NCBI RefSeq assembly: GCF_001403795.1
Contig: NZ_CXSU01000011.1
Location: 505,583-569,582 of the forward strand
From: Jannaschia donghaensis
GTDB taxonomy: Bacteria; Pseudomonadota; Alphaproteobacteria; Rhodobacterales; Rhodobacteraceae
Length of the DNA stretch: 64,000 nt
Reading direction: 5' to 3'
In this document: in pieces, positions 1-8,603 of the stretch
Layout of the letters: each line of letters opens with the position of its first letter
Position numbering within the stretch: the stretch's first letter is position 1
Program-made: the position numbers and the translations under genes
Notes under the pieces: generated by a model
Database searches by the model: none
What the model was told of the DNA's origin: nothing
The model's input: the letters and a program-made list of their open reading frames with translations, nothing else

Positions 1-1746
1 CCCCTGGCCAAGGCGCTGGCCGCAGAAAATCCCGATTTGGCCGCCTTCAACATCGACGTCCGCCGTGGCGGCACGACCGAGGAAGCCTTGGAAAAGGCGG
101 AGAAACGCGGCTTCGACACCGGCATGACGGTCGATAACCCCCTGGGTGGCACGCTGCCCATCTGGGTCGCGAACTTCGTGCTGATGGATTACGGCACAGG
201 GGCCATTTTCGGCTGCCCCGCGCACGATCAGCGGGACCTTGATTTCGCGCGGAAGTACGATCTGCCCGTCACCGACACCTTCGTCGCGCTGGATAACGAC
301 AGCCGCGTGACCGACACCGCGTTCGTGCCGCCGAAAACCGAGAAAGTCGCCTGGATCGACCAGCCCGCTGGCGTAACCGAAGCCACCGGGCAGGAGGCGA
401 TCGACGCGACCATCGACTGGGCCGAGGCCGAGAGGCTGGGCACCGGCAAGACGCAGTACCGCCTGCGCGATTGGGGTCTGTCGCGGCAACGCTACTGGGG
501 TTGCCCCATTCCCGTCGTCCATTGCGACGACTGCGGCGTCGTGCCCGAGGCGAAGGCGAACCTGCCGGTCGAACTGCCCTACGACGTGACCTTCGACGTA
601 CCGGGCAACCCGCTCGACCGCCACCCGACATGGCGCGACACGGCCTGCCCGAAATGCGGCAAGCCCGCGCGGCGCGAGACCGACACGATGGATACATTCG
701 TGGACAGCTCGTGGTATTTCGCCCGCTTCACCGCGCCCCGCGCCGAGACGCCGACCGATCTCGACGATGCTGCCTATTGGATGAATGTGGACCAGTATAT
801 CGGCGGCGTCGAACACGCGATCCTGCATCTGCTCTACAGTCGCTTCTTCGCCCGCGCGATGGTCAAGACCGGGCATCTGCCGCACGGCACGGAAGAGCCG
901 TTCGACGCGCTGTTCACCCAAGGCATGGTCACGCACGCCATCTTCCAGACGAAGGACGATCGCGGTCGCCCCGTCTATCACCTGCCCGAAGACGTCGATC
1001 TGGACACGAAGACCGTGAAGGCCTCGGGCGAGACGATCCAGATCATCCCGTCCGCCAAGATGTCCAAATCCAAGCGCAACGTCGTCGATCCACAGGACAT
1101 CATCACACAGTACGGGGCCGATACCGCCCGCTGGTTCGTTTTGTCCGACAGCCCGCCGGAGCGGGACGTCGAATGGACCGCGTCGGGGGCGGAGGCCACG
1201 TACAAGCACCTGCGCCGCGTCCACCGGCTTGCCACCGACGTGGCCCGCGCCGACAGGGCGGCGAACGACGCGGATGCCGATCTGGCAAAGGTAACGGCTC
1301 GTGCCATTCAAGACGTGACCGACGGTATCGAAGGGTTTGCGTTCAACAAATCCGTCGCCAAGCTTTATGAATTCACCAATGCACTGCACAAGACCGATGC
1401 CGGAGCCGATGCGCGGCGCGCGGCCATGCGCACGCTGGCGCAGCTGATGTCGCCGATGACGCCGCATCTGTCCGAAGAGATATGGTCGATGCTGGACGGG
1501 GATGGTTTCGTGCTGAACGCGCCTTGGCCCGTCGCTGATCCGGCGCTTTTGGTAGACGATGCGGTCACATTGCCGATCCAGATCAACGGCAAGCGGCGGT
1601 CGGAGATATCGGTGCCCAAGGACATGCCGAAGGCCGATATCGAAGCGCTGGTTCTGCACGACGAGGCCGTGGTGCGCGCCCTGGATGGCGGGCAAGCGAA
1701 GAAACTGATCGTGGTGCCGGGGCGGATCGTGAATGTCGTGGTCTGA
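1..1746 (+). CDS. leuS: Leucine--tRNA ligase (5' end outside window)
   Basis: Class I aminoacyl-tRNA synthetase that charges tRNA-Leu in the cytoplasm. The reading frame is open from base 1, so the N-terminal part with the HIGH motif lies upstream. About 581 residues are visible. They include the end of the CP1 editing domain ([15 protein letters not shown], about residues 63-77), a zinc-type Cys cluster (CDDCG ... CPKCGK), the WYFARF region and the KMSKS loop encoded at 1057-1071, followed by the anticodon-binding and C-terminal domains. Its last 14 bases overlap the start of lptE, and lptE-holA follow, a standard alphaproteobacterial order. Identity is certain; only the start is missing. 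Confidence 0.97.
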   Translation, partial: PLAKALAAENPDLAAFNIDVRRGGTTEEALEKAEKRGFDTGMTVDNPLGGTLPIWVANFVLMDYGTGAIFGCPAHDQRDLDFARKYDLPVTDTFVALDNDSRVTDTAFVPPKTEKVAWIDQPAGVTEATGQEAIDATIDWAEAERLGTGKTQYRLRDWGLSRQRYWGCPIPVVHCDDCGVVPEAKANLPVELPYDVTFDVPGNPLDRHPTWRDTACPKCGKPARRETDTMDTFVDSSWYFARFTAPRAETPTDLDDAAYWMNVDQYIGGVEHAILHLLYSRFFARAMVKTGHLPHGTEEPFDALFTQGMVTHAIFQTKDDRGRPVYHLPEDVDLDTKTVKASGETIQIIPSAKMSKSKRNVVDPQDIITQYGADTARWFVLSDSPPERDVEWTASGAEATYKHLRRVHRLATDVARADRAANDADADLAKVTARAIQDVTDGIEGFAFNKSVAKLYEFTNALHKTDAGADARRAAMRTLAQLMSPMTPHLSEEIWSMLDGDGFVLNAPWPVADPALLVDDAVTLPIQINGKRRSEISVPKDMPKADIEALVLHDEAVVRALDGGQAKKLIVVPGRIVNVVV

Positions 1747-2230
1747 CGGTTCCCGCCGCGCCGTCCTGACCGGCGTGCTGCTGGCCCTTGCCGGCTGCGG
1801 CTTCACCCCGGTCTACGGGCCGGGCGGGCGTGGCGACGCCCTGCGGGCGACCATTCGCCCCACCGAACCCGACACCGACCTGACCTTCGCCTTCGTGCGC
1901 CAGTTCGAGGAGCGGTTGGGCCGGGCCGCCGTGCCCACCTGGGATCTGGTCTATACCATCGCCACCACCGAGGAGGCGCTGGCCATCGACGGGTCCAACA
2001 ACATCACCCGCTACAACCTCGAAGGGACGATCGACTGGACCCTGGTCCCCGCCGGCGGCACGCAGATGGTGCTGTCGGGGCGCGAGACGACGTTCACCGC
2101 CTATTCGGCCACCGGCTCCACCATCTCGACGCTGGAGTCTGAACGCGACGCCGAACGCCGCCTGGCCGGTATCCTGGCCGACCGGGTGGTCACCCGCCTT
2201 CTGGGCGAGGCGTCGGGGCTGACCCGATGA
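1733..2230 (+). CDS. lptE: LPS-assembly lipoprotein LptE
   Basis: Outer-membrane lipoprotein that plugs the LptD barrel during lipopolysaccharide export. The 165-residue product has a short signal sequence ending in a lipobox, LAGC (Cys22), followed directly by [10 protein letters not shown], a hallmark of alphaproteobacterial LptE. The start codon lies inside the end of leuS (14-bp overlap) and the stop overlaps the holA start as ATGA, so the three genes are probably translated together. Low overall sequence conservation is normal for this family; the leuS-lptE-holA context makes the call firm. Confidence 0.9.
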   Translation: MSWSDGSRRAVLTGVLLALAGCGFTPVYGPGGRGDALRATIRPTEPDTDLTFAFVRQFEERLGRAAVPTWDLVYTIATTEEALAIDGSNNITRYNLEGTIDWTLVPAGGTQMVLSGRETTFTAYSATGSTISTLESERDAERRLAGILADRVVTRLLGEASGLTR

Positions 2231-3207
2231 ACCTGCGCGGGGCCGCTGCGACCAAGTTCTTCGCCAAGCCCGACCCCGGCACGACCGGCGCGCTGATCTA
2301 TGGCGGCGATGCCATGCGCGTGGCCCTCAAGCGGCAGGAACTGATCGCGAACCTGGCCGGACCGGACGCGGAGGCGGACATGCGCCTGACCCGCATGACC
2401 GGGGGCGAGGCCAAGTCGGACCCCACGGCGGTCGTCGACGGGCTCAAGGCGATCGGCATGTTTCCGGGCGCGCGCGTCGTCTTCGTCGACGGCGTGACCG
2501 AACTGCAGGCCGGGCCGATCCTGAACGCGTTGCAGGACTGGGTGAAGGGGGATGCCGCGCTGGTCGTGACCGGCGGCGCGCTCAAGAAAACATCGAAGCT
2601 GCGCAAAGCGTTCGAAGCGCATCCCAATGCCGCCGCCGTTGGGCTTTATGACGATCCGATGGGGCGGGAGGAAGTGGACGCGATGATCGCCGCCGAAGCC
2701 CTGACCTTCGATGGGGACGCGCGCCGCGATGTCGATGCGCTGGCCGCGACGTTGGACCCCGGCGATTTCCGGCAGACCCTGACCAAGATCGCGCTGTATT
2801 CCAACGGGGACCCCGTCACCGCAGAGGCGATCAATCTGATGGCGCCCGCCACCGTCGATGCCGACATGGACGAGGTGATCCTGGCTGCCGCCGACGGCCG
2901 GGTCGAACGCATCGGTCCGCTGATGCAGCGCCTGTCGGGGCAAGGGGTCGCCCCGGTCACGCTGGTGATCTTCGCCACGCGGCACTTTCAGCAACTTCTG
3001 GGTCTGGCGCTAGGGTCGGGCAATGCGTGGGGGCCGAACCGTGACGCGTTGCAACGCCAGGCCCGCGCCTGGGGAACGGCGCGCTGTGAAGCCGCGCTGG
3101 CTCTGTTGATGGACACCGACCTGACCCTGCGGTCCGCGTCACGCGCGCCGGCGATGGCGGTGATGGAGCGCGCATTGATCCGGCTGGCGATGATGGCGCG
3201 CGGCTGA
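2227..3207 (+). CDS. holA: DNA polymerase III subunit delta
   Basis: Clamp-loader delta subunit, which opens the beta sliding clamp for loading at replication forks. The protein is 326 residues, the usual length, with the delta-type N-terminal module (GALIYGGDAMRVALKRQ near residues 21-37) and the C-terminal collar region containing QRLSGQGVAP and the FQQLLGLA helix. The start codon overlaps the lptE stop (ATGA), suggesting translational coupling. It is the last gene of the leuS-lptE-holA block; the next gene follows after about 50-90 bp depending on its start. Confidence 0.92.
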   Translation: MNLRGAAATKFFAKPDPGTTGALIYGGDAMRVALKRQELIANLAGPDAEADMRLTRMTGGEAKSDPTAVVDGLKAIGMFPGARVVFVDGVTELQAGPILNALQDWVKGDAALVVTGGALKKTSKLRKAFEAHPNAAAVGLYDDPMGREEVDAMIAAEALTFDGDARRDVDALAATLDPGDFRQTLTKIALYSNGDPVTAEAINLMAPATVDADMDEVILAAADGRVERIGPLMQRLSGQGVAPVTLVIFATRHFQQLLGLALGSGNAWGPNRDALQRQARAWGTARCEAALALLMDTDLTLRSASRAPAMAVMERALIRLAMMARG

Positions 3208-3293
3208 CGGGTCGCGGGGCTGGCCTGACCGATCGAAATCGCGGAAGGTACGGGGAAATGGCTGGACACGGCCGACCGGGGACCGACTGCGAC

Positions 3294-3881
3294 ATGTACA
3301 AACTCTACGGCACGACCAAGTCACGCGCGATGCGGCCCCTCTGGCTTTTGGAGGAGCTGGGGCTGCCCTACGCCCTGATCCCGACCGATCCGCGCAGCGC
3401 GGAGGCCCTGGCCGTGTCGCCGCAGGGCAAGATCCCAGTGCTGGAGACGGACGAAGGCATCATCCTCGATTCCGTGGCGCAGATGACATATCTGGCCGAT
3501 CGCCACGGCGGATTCACCCATCCCGCCGGAACCTTCCTGCGGGCCAGGCAGGACGCGCTGACCAACACCATCCTGGAGACGTTCGACGCGGTTCTCTGGG
3601 CCTATGGCAAGCACAGTTTCGTCCTGCCCGAAGAGCATCGGATCGCGGCGGTGAAGCCGTCGCTGAAATGGCAGTTCGGCCGATATTCCGAAGTGATGGG
3701 CCAGATGATCGGGGACGGTCCCTATCTGATGGGCGACGATCCCGTGGTGCCCGACATCCTTCTGGCGCATTGTTGCGGCTGGGCGCTGGGGCGGGGCTTC
3801 GACGTCGACGCCACCGTGCGCGACCACATGAACACCATGCGGGCACGACCCGCTTTCCGGAGGGCGAACGCACATGGCTAA
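3294..3881 (+). CDS. Glutathione S-transferase family protein
   Basis: Cytosolic GST-fold protein, probably glutathione-dependent. The N-terminal thioredoxin-like domain begins MYKLYGTTKSRAMRPLW and continues with GKIPVLETDEGIILDSVAQ, containing the cis-Pro and the Asp/Ser glutathione-binding pair; the all-helical C-terminal domain follows. The start at 3294 places the first beta strand at residue 1. An in-frame ATG at 3258 has a better Shine-Dalgarno (ggaagg) and would add 12 residues. The 3' end overlaps the ltnD start by 8 bp, so this gene probably leads the threonate-type operon, though its part in that pathway is unknown. Confidence 0.85.
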   Translation: MYKLYGTTKSRAMRPLWLLEELGLPYALIPTDPRSAEALAVSPQGKIPVLETDEGIILDSVAQMTYLADRHGGFTHPAGTFLRARQDALTNTILETFDAVLWAYGKHSFVLPEEHRIAAVKPSLKWQFGRYSEVMGQMIGDGPYLMGDDPVVPDILLAHCCGWALGRGFDVDATVRDHMNTMRARPAFRRANAHG

Positions 3882-4734
3882 GGTTGGATTCTGGGGGCTG
3901 GGGTCGATGGGCCTGGGCATGGCGGATAGTCTTGTGCGCGACGGGCACGACGTCTGCGGACACGATCCGCGCGACGTGGTGCTGGAGGGCGGATGCGACC
4001 TGCCGAACGGTGATCTGGATGTGGCGGTCATCGCGGTGCTGAACGCCGCGCAGACCGAAAGCGTGTTGGAGGCGATCCTGCCCGATTTGCGGTCCGGTGC
4101 GGTGGTCGTCGCCTGCGCGACCGTGTCCCCCGATTTTGCCCGCGACATGGCCGACCGGTGCGAAAAGCGACAGATCCGCTATCTGGACGCGCCCATATCC
4201 GGTGGGGCCAAGCGCGCCGCCGACGGCGATCTGAGCATCATGGCAAGTGGGTCGACCGCCGCCTTCGATGCCGCCAAGCCCGCGCTGGACGCCATGTCGC
4301 GCACCGTTTTCCACATGGGCGAAGCCGTTGGCGCAGGCTCTGCCATGAAGGCGGTGCATCAAGTCCTGGCCGGCACCCATATCGCGACCATGGCCGAGGC
4401 GATGGTCTTCGGCGTCACGCAGGGCATCGACCCCGCGCGGTTCATGGAGGTGCTGCCCCAGTGCGGCGGCACGTCGTGGATGCTGGAAAATCGTGGTCCG
4501 CACGTGCGCGACGGTGACTACACCCCCCATTCGGCGGTGGAGATCTGGATCAAGGATCTGGGCATCATTCAGGATATCGCGGCCGATGCCGCGATCGAGT
4601 TGCCGATGGTGCAGGCCGCGCTGAACGGCTACCGCAAGGCGGTGGAGATGGGGCTGGGGCGCGAAGACGACGCGGCCATCGCCAAGGTCTATGCCGCGCA
4701 GGCCGGGGTCGACCTGCCCAAGGGCAAGGCATGA
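3874..4734 (+). CDS. ltnD: NAD(P)-dependent 2-hydroxyacid dehydrogenase, L-threonate dehydrogenase-like
   Basis: Member of the beta-hydroxyacid dehydrogenase family. The 286-residue product has the Rossmann motif GLGSMGLGMA (residues 8-17), substrate-binding DAPISGG (105-111) and catalytic Lys159 in AMKAVHQVLAG, a pattern typical of the LtnD branch. LtnD oxidises L-threonate to 2-oxo-tetronate. The start lies within the GST gene after a ggaggg site and the stop overlaps otnC by ATGA. The adjacent class II aldolase and Hyi-type isomerase are the usual LtnD partners, which strengthens the assignment over generic HIBADH enzymes. Exact stereospecificity cannot be read from sequence. Confidence 0.8.
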   Translation: MAKVGFWGLGSMGLGMADSLVRDGHDVCGHDPRDVVLEGGCDLPNGDLDVAVIAVLNAAQTESVLEAILPDLRSGAVVVACATVSPDFARDMADRCEKRQIRYLDAPISGGAKRAADGDLSIMASGSTAAFDAAKPALDAMSRTVFHMGEAVGAGSAMKAVHQVLAGTHIATMAEAMVFGVTQGIDPARFMEVLPQCGGTSWMLENRGPHVRDGDYTPHSAVEIWIKDLGIIQDIAADAAIELPMVQAALNGYRKAVEMGLGREDDAAIAKVYAAQAGVDLPKGKA

Positions 4735-5375
4735 GCGAAAGTCGTCTGCGGGATCAGATCTGCGAGATGGCCCGGTCGCTCTACGGGCGCGGCCTGACCC
4801 ATGGCAGCACGGGCAACATCTCGGCCCGCACGGACGATGGCGGTCTTCTGGTGTCGCCGACGGGGACCAGTTTCGGGCGTCTGGACCCGGCACGTCTGGC
4901 GCGGTTCGACGCGGCGGGCAAGCATGTGTCGGGCGACAAGCCAACCAAGGAGATGCCGCTGCATTCCGCCTTCTACGATACACGCGGCACCGCTGGCGCG
5001 GTCGTCCATCTGCATTCATGCCATTCCGTCGCCCTCTCGCTGCTGGAGGAGCCGGGCGAGGATTTCCTGCCGCCGCTGACACCCTATTCGGTGATGCAGT
5101 TGGGCCGCGTGACACTGCTGCCGTATTTCATGCCGGGGGACGCGGCCATGGGCGATGCGGTGCGTGGGCTGGCGGGGAAACGATCGGCGGTGATGTTGGC
5201 CAATCATGGTCCCGTCGTCGCCGGCAAGGACGTGGAAGCCGCCTGCAACGCCATCGAGGAGTTGGAAGCGACCGCGCAACTGGCCCTGATGACGCGCGGC
5301 ATGGGGCCGCGCGGCCTGACGGGCGGGCAGGTGACGCAATTGGTCAAGACCTTCGATCTGGAGTGGGACGCATGA
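4731..5375 (+). CDS. otnC: Class II aldolase/adducin family, 3-oxo-tetronate 4-phosphate decarboxylase-like
   Basis: Zinc-dependent aldolase-fold enzyme of 214 residues. It carries GNIS (28-31), the metal-binding pair His93 and His95 in HLHS, and a third His159 in ANHG. In acid-sugar pathways OtnC decarboxylates 3-oxo-tetronate 4-phosphate to dihydroxyacetone phosphate. The gene overlaps ltnD and otnI by ATGA at both ends, so the three are one translationally coupled unit. Fuculose-phosphate aldolase is the main alternative within the family, but the LtnD/OtnI context favours OtnC. Confidence 0.8.
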   Translation: MSESRLRDQICEMARSLYGRGLTHGSTGNISARTDDGGLLVSPTGTSFGRLDPARLARFDAAGKHVSGDKPTKEMPLHSAFYDTRGTAGAVVHLHSCHSVALSLLEEPGEDFLPPLTPYSVMQLGRVTLLPYFMPGDAAMGDAVRGLAGKRSAVMLANHGPVVAGKDVEAACNAIEELEATAQLALMTRGMGPRGLTGGQVTQLVKTFDLEWDA

Positions 5376-6115
5376 AATTTTCCGCCAACCTCGGCTTTTT
5401 GTGGACCGAGCTGTCGCTGCCCGACGCCATTCGCGCGGCACGGGACGCCGGCTTCGACGCGGTGGAGTTTCACTGGCCCTACGACACGCCCGCCGAAGAC
5501 GTGCTGGCCGCCTTGAAGGACACGGGGCTGCCGGCGCTGGGCGTGAACACCGTCAAGGGAGAAGGCAACGGTCTGTCGGCGTTGCCCGGTCGGGAGGCGG
5601 AGGCCCGCGTCGCCATCGATCAGGCCATCGACTATGCCCGCGCGATCGGGTCGGGGGCGGTGCACGTCATGGCCGGTTTTGCCGAAGGGCAGGCGGCCCA
5701 TGACGCGTTCGTCGCCAATCTGCGATATGCCTGCGACCGCGCGCCCGACCTGATCACTCTGATCGAGCCGCTGAACCACCATGATGCGCCGGGCTATTTC
5801 CTGACGACATCGGCGCAGGCCCGGCAGGTGATCGAAGACGTCCACCGCGGCACCTGCAAGTTGATGTTCGATTGCTATCACCTGCAGATCATGGGCGGAG
5901 ATCTGACGCGGCAGTTGTCGGCCTGCAAGGACGTGATCGGGCACATCCAGTTCGCCTCTGTCCCCGACCGGGGGCGCCCCGACGCGGGGGAGTTGTCGTA
6001 TGACCATGTCTTCGCGGTGATCGAGACGATGGGTTGGGACGTGCCCCTGGGGGCGGAATACAAACCCGGAGGCGATACCGGCGCGACCTTGGGCTGGATG
6101 GACCGCTACGCCTGA
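5372..6115 (+). CDS. otnI: Hydroxypyruvate isomerase family, 2-oxo-tetronate isomerase-like
   Basis: TIM-barrel sugar isomerase/epimerase of 247 residues, starting at an ATG that overlaps the otnC stop. Metal-site residues appear in LIEPLNHHDAPGYF, LMFDCYHLQ and GAEYKPGGDT. OtnI interconverts 2-oxo- and 3-oxo-tetronate between the LtnD and OtnK steps; close homologues act on hydroxypyruvate (Hyi). The gene ends the operon and converges with the flavoprotein gene on the other strand, the two sharing 10 bp. The kinase OtnK (DUF1537) expected for the pathway is not in this window. Confidence 0.8.
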   Translation: MKFSANLGFLWTELSLPDAIRAARDAGFDAVEFHWPYDTPAEDVLAALKDTGLPALGVNTVKGEGNGLSALPGREAEARVAIDQAIDYARAIGSGAVHVMAGFAEGQAAHDAFVANLRYACDRAPDLITLIEPLNHHDAPGYFLTTSAQARQVIEDVHRGTCKLMFDCYHLQIMGGDLTRQLSACKDVIGHIQFASVPDRGRPDAGELSYDHVFAVIETMGWDVPLGAEYKPGGDTGATLGWMDRYA

Positions 6116-7260
6116 GCGAAGGCGGCGGCGTGTCGCCCGGCCCAGGCCCCGGTGGCCAGGCAAGCGGTCAGGAGGTAGCCGCCCGTCGGTGCCTCCCAAT
6201 CCAGCATCTCTCCGGCGGTGAAGGTGCCGGGCCGGTCGCGCAGCATCAGGGCGTCGTCCACCGCGTCCCACCGCAAGCCGCCGACCGTGCTGATCGCTTC
6301 GTCCATCGGACGGGGCCCGCGCAGCGGTACGGGCAGGTGTTTGATCGTTGGGGTCAGATCGTCCGGAAGGGGGCGCGCGAATTCCTGCAACAACGCGATC
6401 TGCACGGGCGTCAGCCGCACGGCCTTGCGCAGGTGGTTCGTCAGACTGTCCTTGCCTTGCGCGCCCAATCGGTCGCGCACCTGCACCGCGGTCAGGTCGG
6501 GCTTGAGATCCAGCGCCAGGCCCGCGCCATCGCGCAGAAGCGGCGTCAGGGGGTAAAGCCCGCCCCCTTCGATCCCGTGACGCGAGACGGTGAATTCACC
6601 GCGGTACACCCTGCCCCCGACGATCAGCCCGGTGTTCTTGACCGCCGCCCCGAAGTGCCGTGCCATATGGTCCGACCAATCGACGACGAAGCCGACGTTG
6701 GACGGCGCGAAGGGCGCGACCAGATCAGGCAGCGTCGTCGCCCAGACCCCATCGGAGCCAAGCCGCTTCCACGATGCGCCGCCCATGGCAAGGATCGTGG
6801 CATCCGGCGTGACCGGATCGAAGCCATCGAAGGTCAGCGCGTCACCGTTCCACCCCGTCCAGCGGGCCCGCCGGTGCAAGGTCACCCCCAATCCGTCGAG
6901 CCGCGCAAGCCAGGCGCGCAGCAGCGGGGACGCCTTCATCGCATCTGGAAACACCCGGCCCGTCGAGCCGACGAAGGAGGTCTGGTCCAACCCGTCCATC
7001 CAGGCCCGTACGTCATCCGGCCCGAACGCGTCGATCATGGGTGTCAGGTGCGGGCAGCCATAGGCGGCGGCGAAACCCTCCTCCTCCCGCGTGATGTTGA
7101 GGCCGGATTTGCCCGCCATCAGGAACTTGCGCGCGGGGCTGGGCATCCGGTCGAACACCTGCACGGCGCATCCCGCGCGCGCCGCCACCTCGGCCGCCAT
7201 CAGGCCGGCGGGACCGGCACCGATGACGGCGAGACTTGTCTTGGGGGATGCGGGATCCAT
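6106..7260 (-). CDS. HI0933-like FAD-dependent oxidoreductase (TIGR03862-type flavoprotein)
   Basis: A 384-residue flavoprotein with an N-terminal dinucleotide-binding motif, VIGAGPAGLMAAE, followed by ARKFLMAGKSGLNITREE, the signature of the HI0933/BaiN-like family. Near the C-terminus are STVGGLRWDAVDD and the second FAD contact ATGAWAGRHAA. Substrates for most members are unknown. The start codon sits only 9 bp from the start of the divergent HNH gene, leaving almost no room for separate promoters, and the upstream Shine-Dalgarno is poorly placed. The 3' end overlaps otnI. Confidence 0.85.
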   Translation of the reverse strand: MDPASPKTSLAVIGAGPAGLMAAEVAARAGCAVQVFDRMPSPARKFLMAGKSGLNITREEEGFAAAYGCPHLTPMIDAFGPDDVRAWMDGLDQTSFVGSTGRVFPDAMKASPLLRAWLARLDGLGVTLHRRARWTGWNGDALTFDGFDPVTPDATILAMGGASWKRLGSDGVWATTLPDLVAPFAPSNVGFVVDWSDHMARHFGAAVKNTGLIVGGRVYRGEFTVSRHGIEGGGLYPLTPLLRDGAGLALDLKPDLTAVQVRDRLGAQGKDSLTNHLRKAVRLTPVQIALLQEFARPLPDDLTPTIKHLPVPLRGPRPMDEAISTVGGLRWDAVDDALMLRDRPGTFTAGEMLDWEAPTGGYLLTACLATGAWAGRHAAAFAQA

Positions 7261-7269
7261 CCTTGGGGC

Positions 7270-7590
7270 ATGTCAGACGAAACCGACGACGAAAACCCCA
7301 TCTGCGCGCTGTGCCGCCGACCGATCGTGCCGGGAACGCCGCAAAGCCTGCATCACCTGGTCCCCAAACTGCGGGGCGGAAAGGGCGGGCCGACTGTCCT
7401 TCTGCATCAGATCTGTCACAACGAAATACACGCCACCGCGTCCGAAGCGGAGTTGGCGCGGATATGGAATACGCCCGAGGCGCTGCGAGCGAACCCGCGT
7501 CTGGAGAAATTCGTCAAATGGATCGCCAAGCGTCCGGCCGATTTCCATTCCAAGACACCCGGCGGTCGGCGTGGGTGGAAACGGCGTTAG
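7270..7590 (+). CDS. Small HNH endonuclease-fold protein
   Basis: A 106-residue protein with an N-terminal CALCRRP knuckle and an HNH/treble-clef core (HHLVPKLRGGKGGPTV ... QICHNEIH), the layout of a metal-dependent HNH nuclease. A Trp/Arg-rich C-terminus may bind nucleic acid. Small stand-alone proteins of this type are widespread in alphaproteobacteria without a defined role. The ATG at 7270 fits the CALC-containing N-terminus, which corresponds to the true domain boundary. The stop overlaps the end of the convergent M48 gene. Confidence 0.8.
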   Translation: MSDETDDENPICALCRRPIVPGTPQSLHHLVPKLRGGKGGPTVLLHQICHNEIHATASEAELARIWNTPEALRANPRLEKFVKWIAKRPADFHSKTPGGRRGWKRR

Positions 7591-8603
7591 CGGGCCAGGT
7601 TGCGGATGCGGGCGGCACGTTCACCGCTGCCGGGGTGGGTCGAGGCCCAGCCGCCGCCGTCGCCCATCATCGTTTCCAGCCGGTCGAAAAACCGTGCCAG
7701 CCCTTCGGGATTGTACCCGGCCCCCTGAAGGATCGGGATGGCCCTGGCGTCGGCCTCACGCTCGGCGTCGCGGCTGCCGCGCAGCGACAGCAGGACGTTC
7801 CCCTCCAACAGGATTTCGTCGAGGATCGGGCCGGTATCGCCCGCCATGAGGGACACCACGACGTAGAGTGCGATGGAGCGGTATAGTGCCTTGAGACCAT
7901 GATCTTCGGTCACGTGGCTGATCTCGTGCGCCAGAACCCCGGCCAGTTCATCGGGGTCGTCTTGCAGCAGGCGCGCAAGCTCATCCGTCACGACGACCGT
8001 GCCGCCGGGCAGGGCGAAGGCGTTGGGACCGACCTGTTTGCCCGCATCGCGGAACAGCAGGGTGGTGGAGGGCACATCGCGCGGATCGACCTGTTCCAGA
8101 AGCGCCGCATGCATGTCAGCGATTTCAGCCTGTCGACCGGCAGGCAGGGAAGACGGATTCAGCAAGAGCCGGTCCAGCGTCAGCAGCGTTCCGGCATCCA
8201 TCTGGCGCAGCATCGGGTCTGGTGTCAGCCAGACGGCGAAGGCGACGAGGACGGGAAGGGCAAAGCGCCAGATCAGTCCGATGCCCACAATCGTGGCCGC
8301 GATCGCGGCGATCAGCCGGGGGCGAAAAGCTTCGGCCCCATGCAGCGTGTGGCCGCGCGTACGACCCAGTGCAGCGTCGAGTCCGACGTGATCAGGCGTC
8401 TGGAACAGCACGCCGTCGGGGAACGTCACCTTGCGGTCCAACCGCGCGAGCGGTTGATCGATCCGAAGGTCATCCACGGGGGCCGAGCGCCAGATTTCGT
8501 CGTTCACATCGCGCAGATGCACCATGCCGCCTTCGTCCACCGAGAGCGTGACCGGAACCGAGACGGATCGACCGGGCGGAGAGGCGCGGCCCGCGACGAC
8601 CAT
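7587..8603 (-). CDS. M48-family zinc metalloprotease, membrane-anchored
   Basis: Peptidase of 338 residues. The zinc-binding motif HEISH is at residues 226-230, with the third-ligand region SRDAEREADARA downstream and GPNAFALPGG before it, as in M48/Oma1-BepA-type enzymes. A hydrophobic segment at about 96-127 precedes the catalytic domain, so the protein is probably inner-membrane bound. The ATG at 8603 overlaps the stop of the upstream yjgN-type gene (TGATG), so the pair is co-translated. Together with the DUF898 partner it may act in envelope quality control; this is inference. Confidence 0.88.
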   Translation of the reverse strand: MVVAGRASPPGRSVSVPVTLSVDEGGMVHLRDVNDEIWRSAPVDDLRIDQPLARLDRKVTFPDGVLFQTPDHVGLDAALGRTRGHTLHGAEAFRPRLIAAIAATIVGIGLIWRFALPVLVAFAVWLTPDPMLRQMDAGTLLTLDRLLLNPSSLPAGRQAEIADMHAALLEQVDPRDVPSTTLLFRDAGKQVGPNAFALPGGTVVVTDELARLLQDDPDELAGVLAHEISHVTEDHGLKALYRSIALYVVVSLMAGDTGPILDEILLEGNVLLSLRGSRDAEREADARAIPILQGAGYNPEGLARFFDRLETMMGDGGGWASTHPGSGERAARIRNLAR

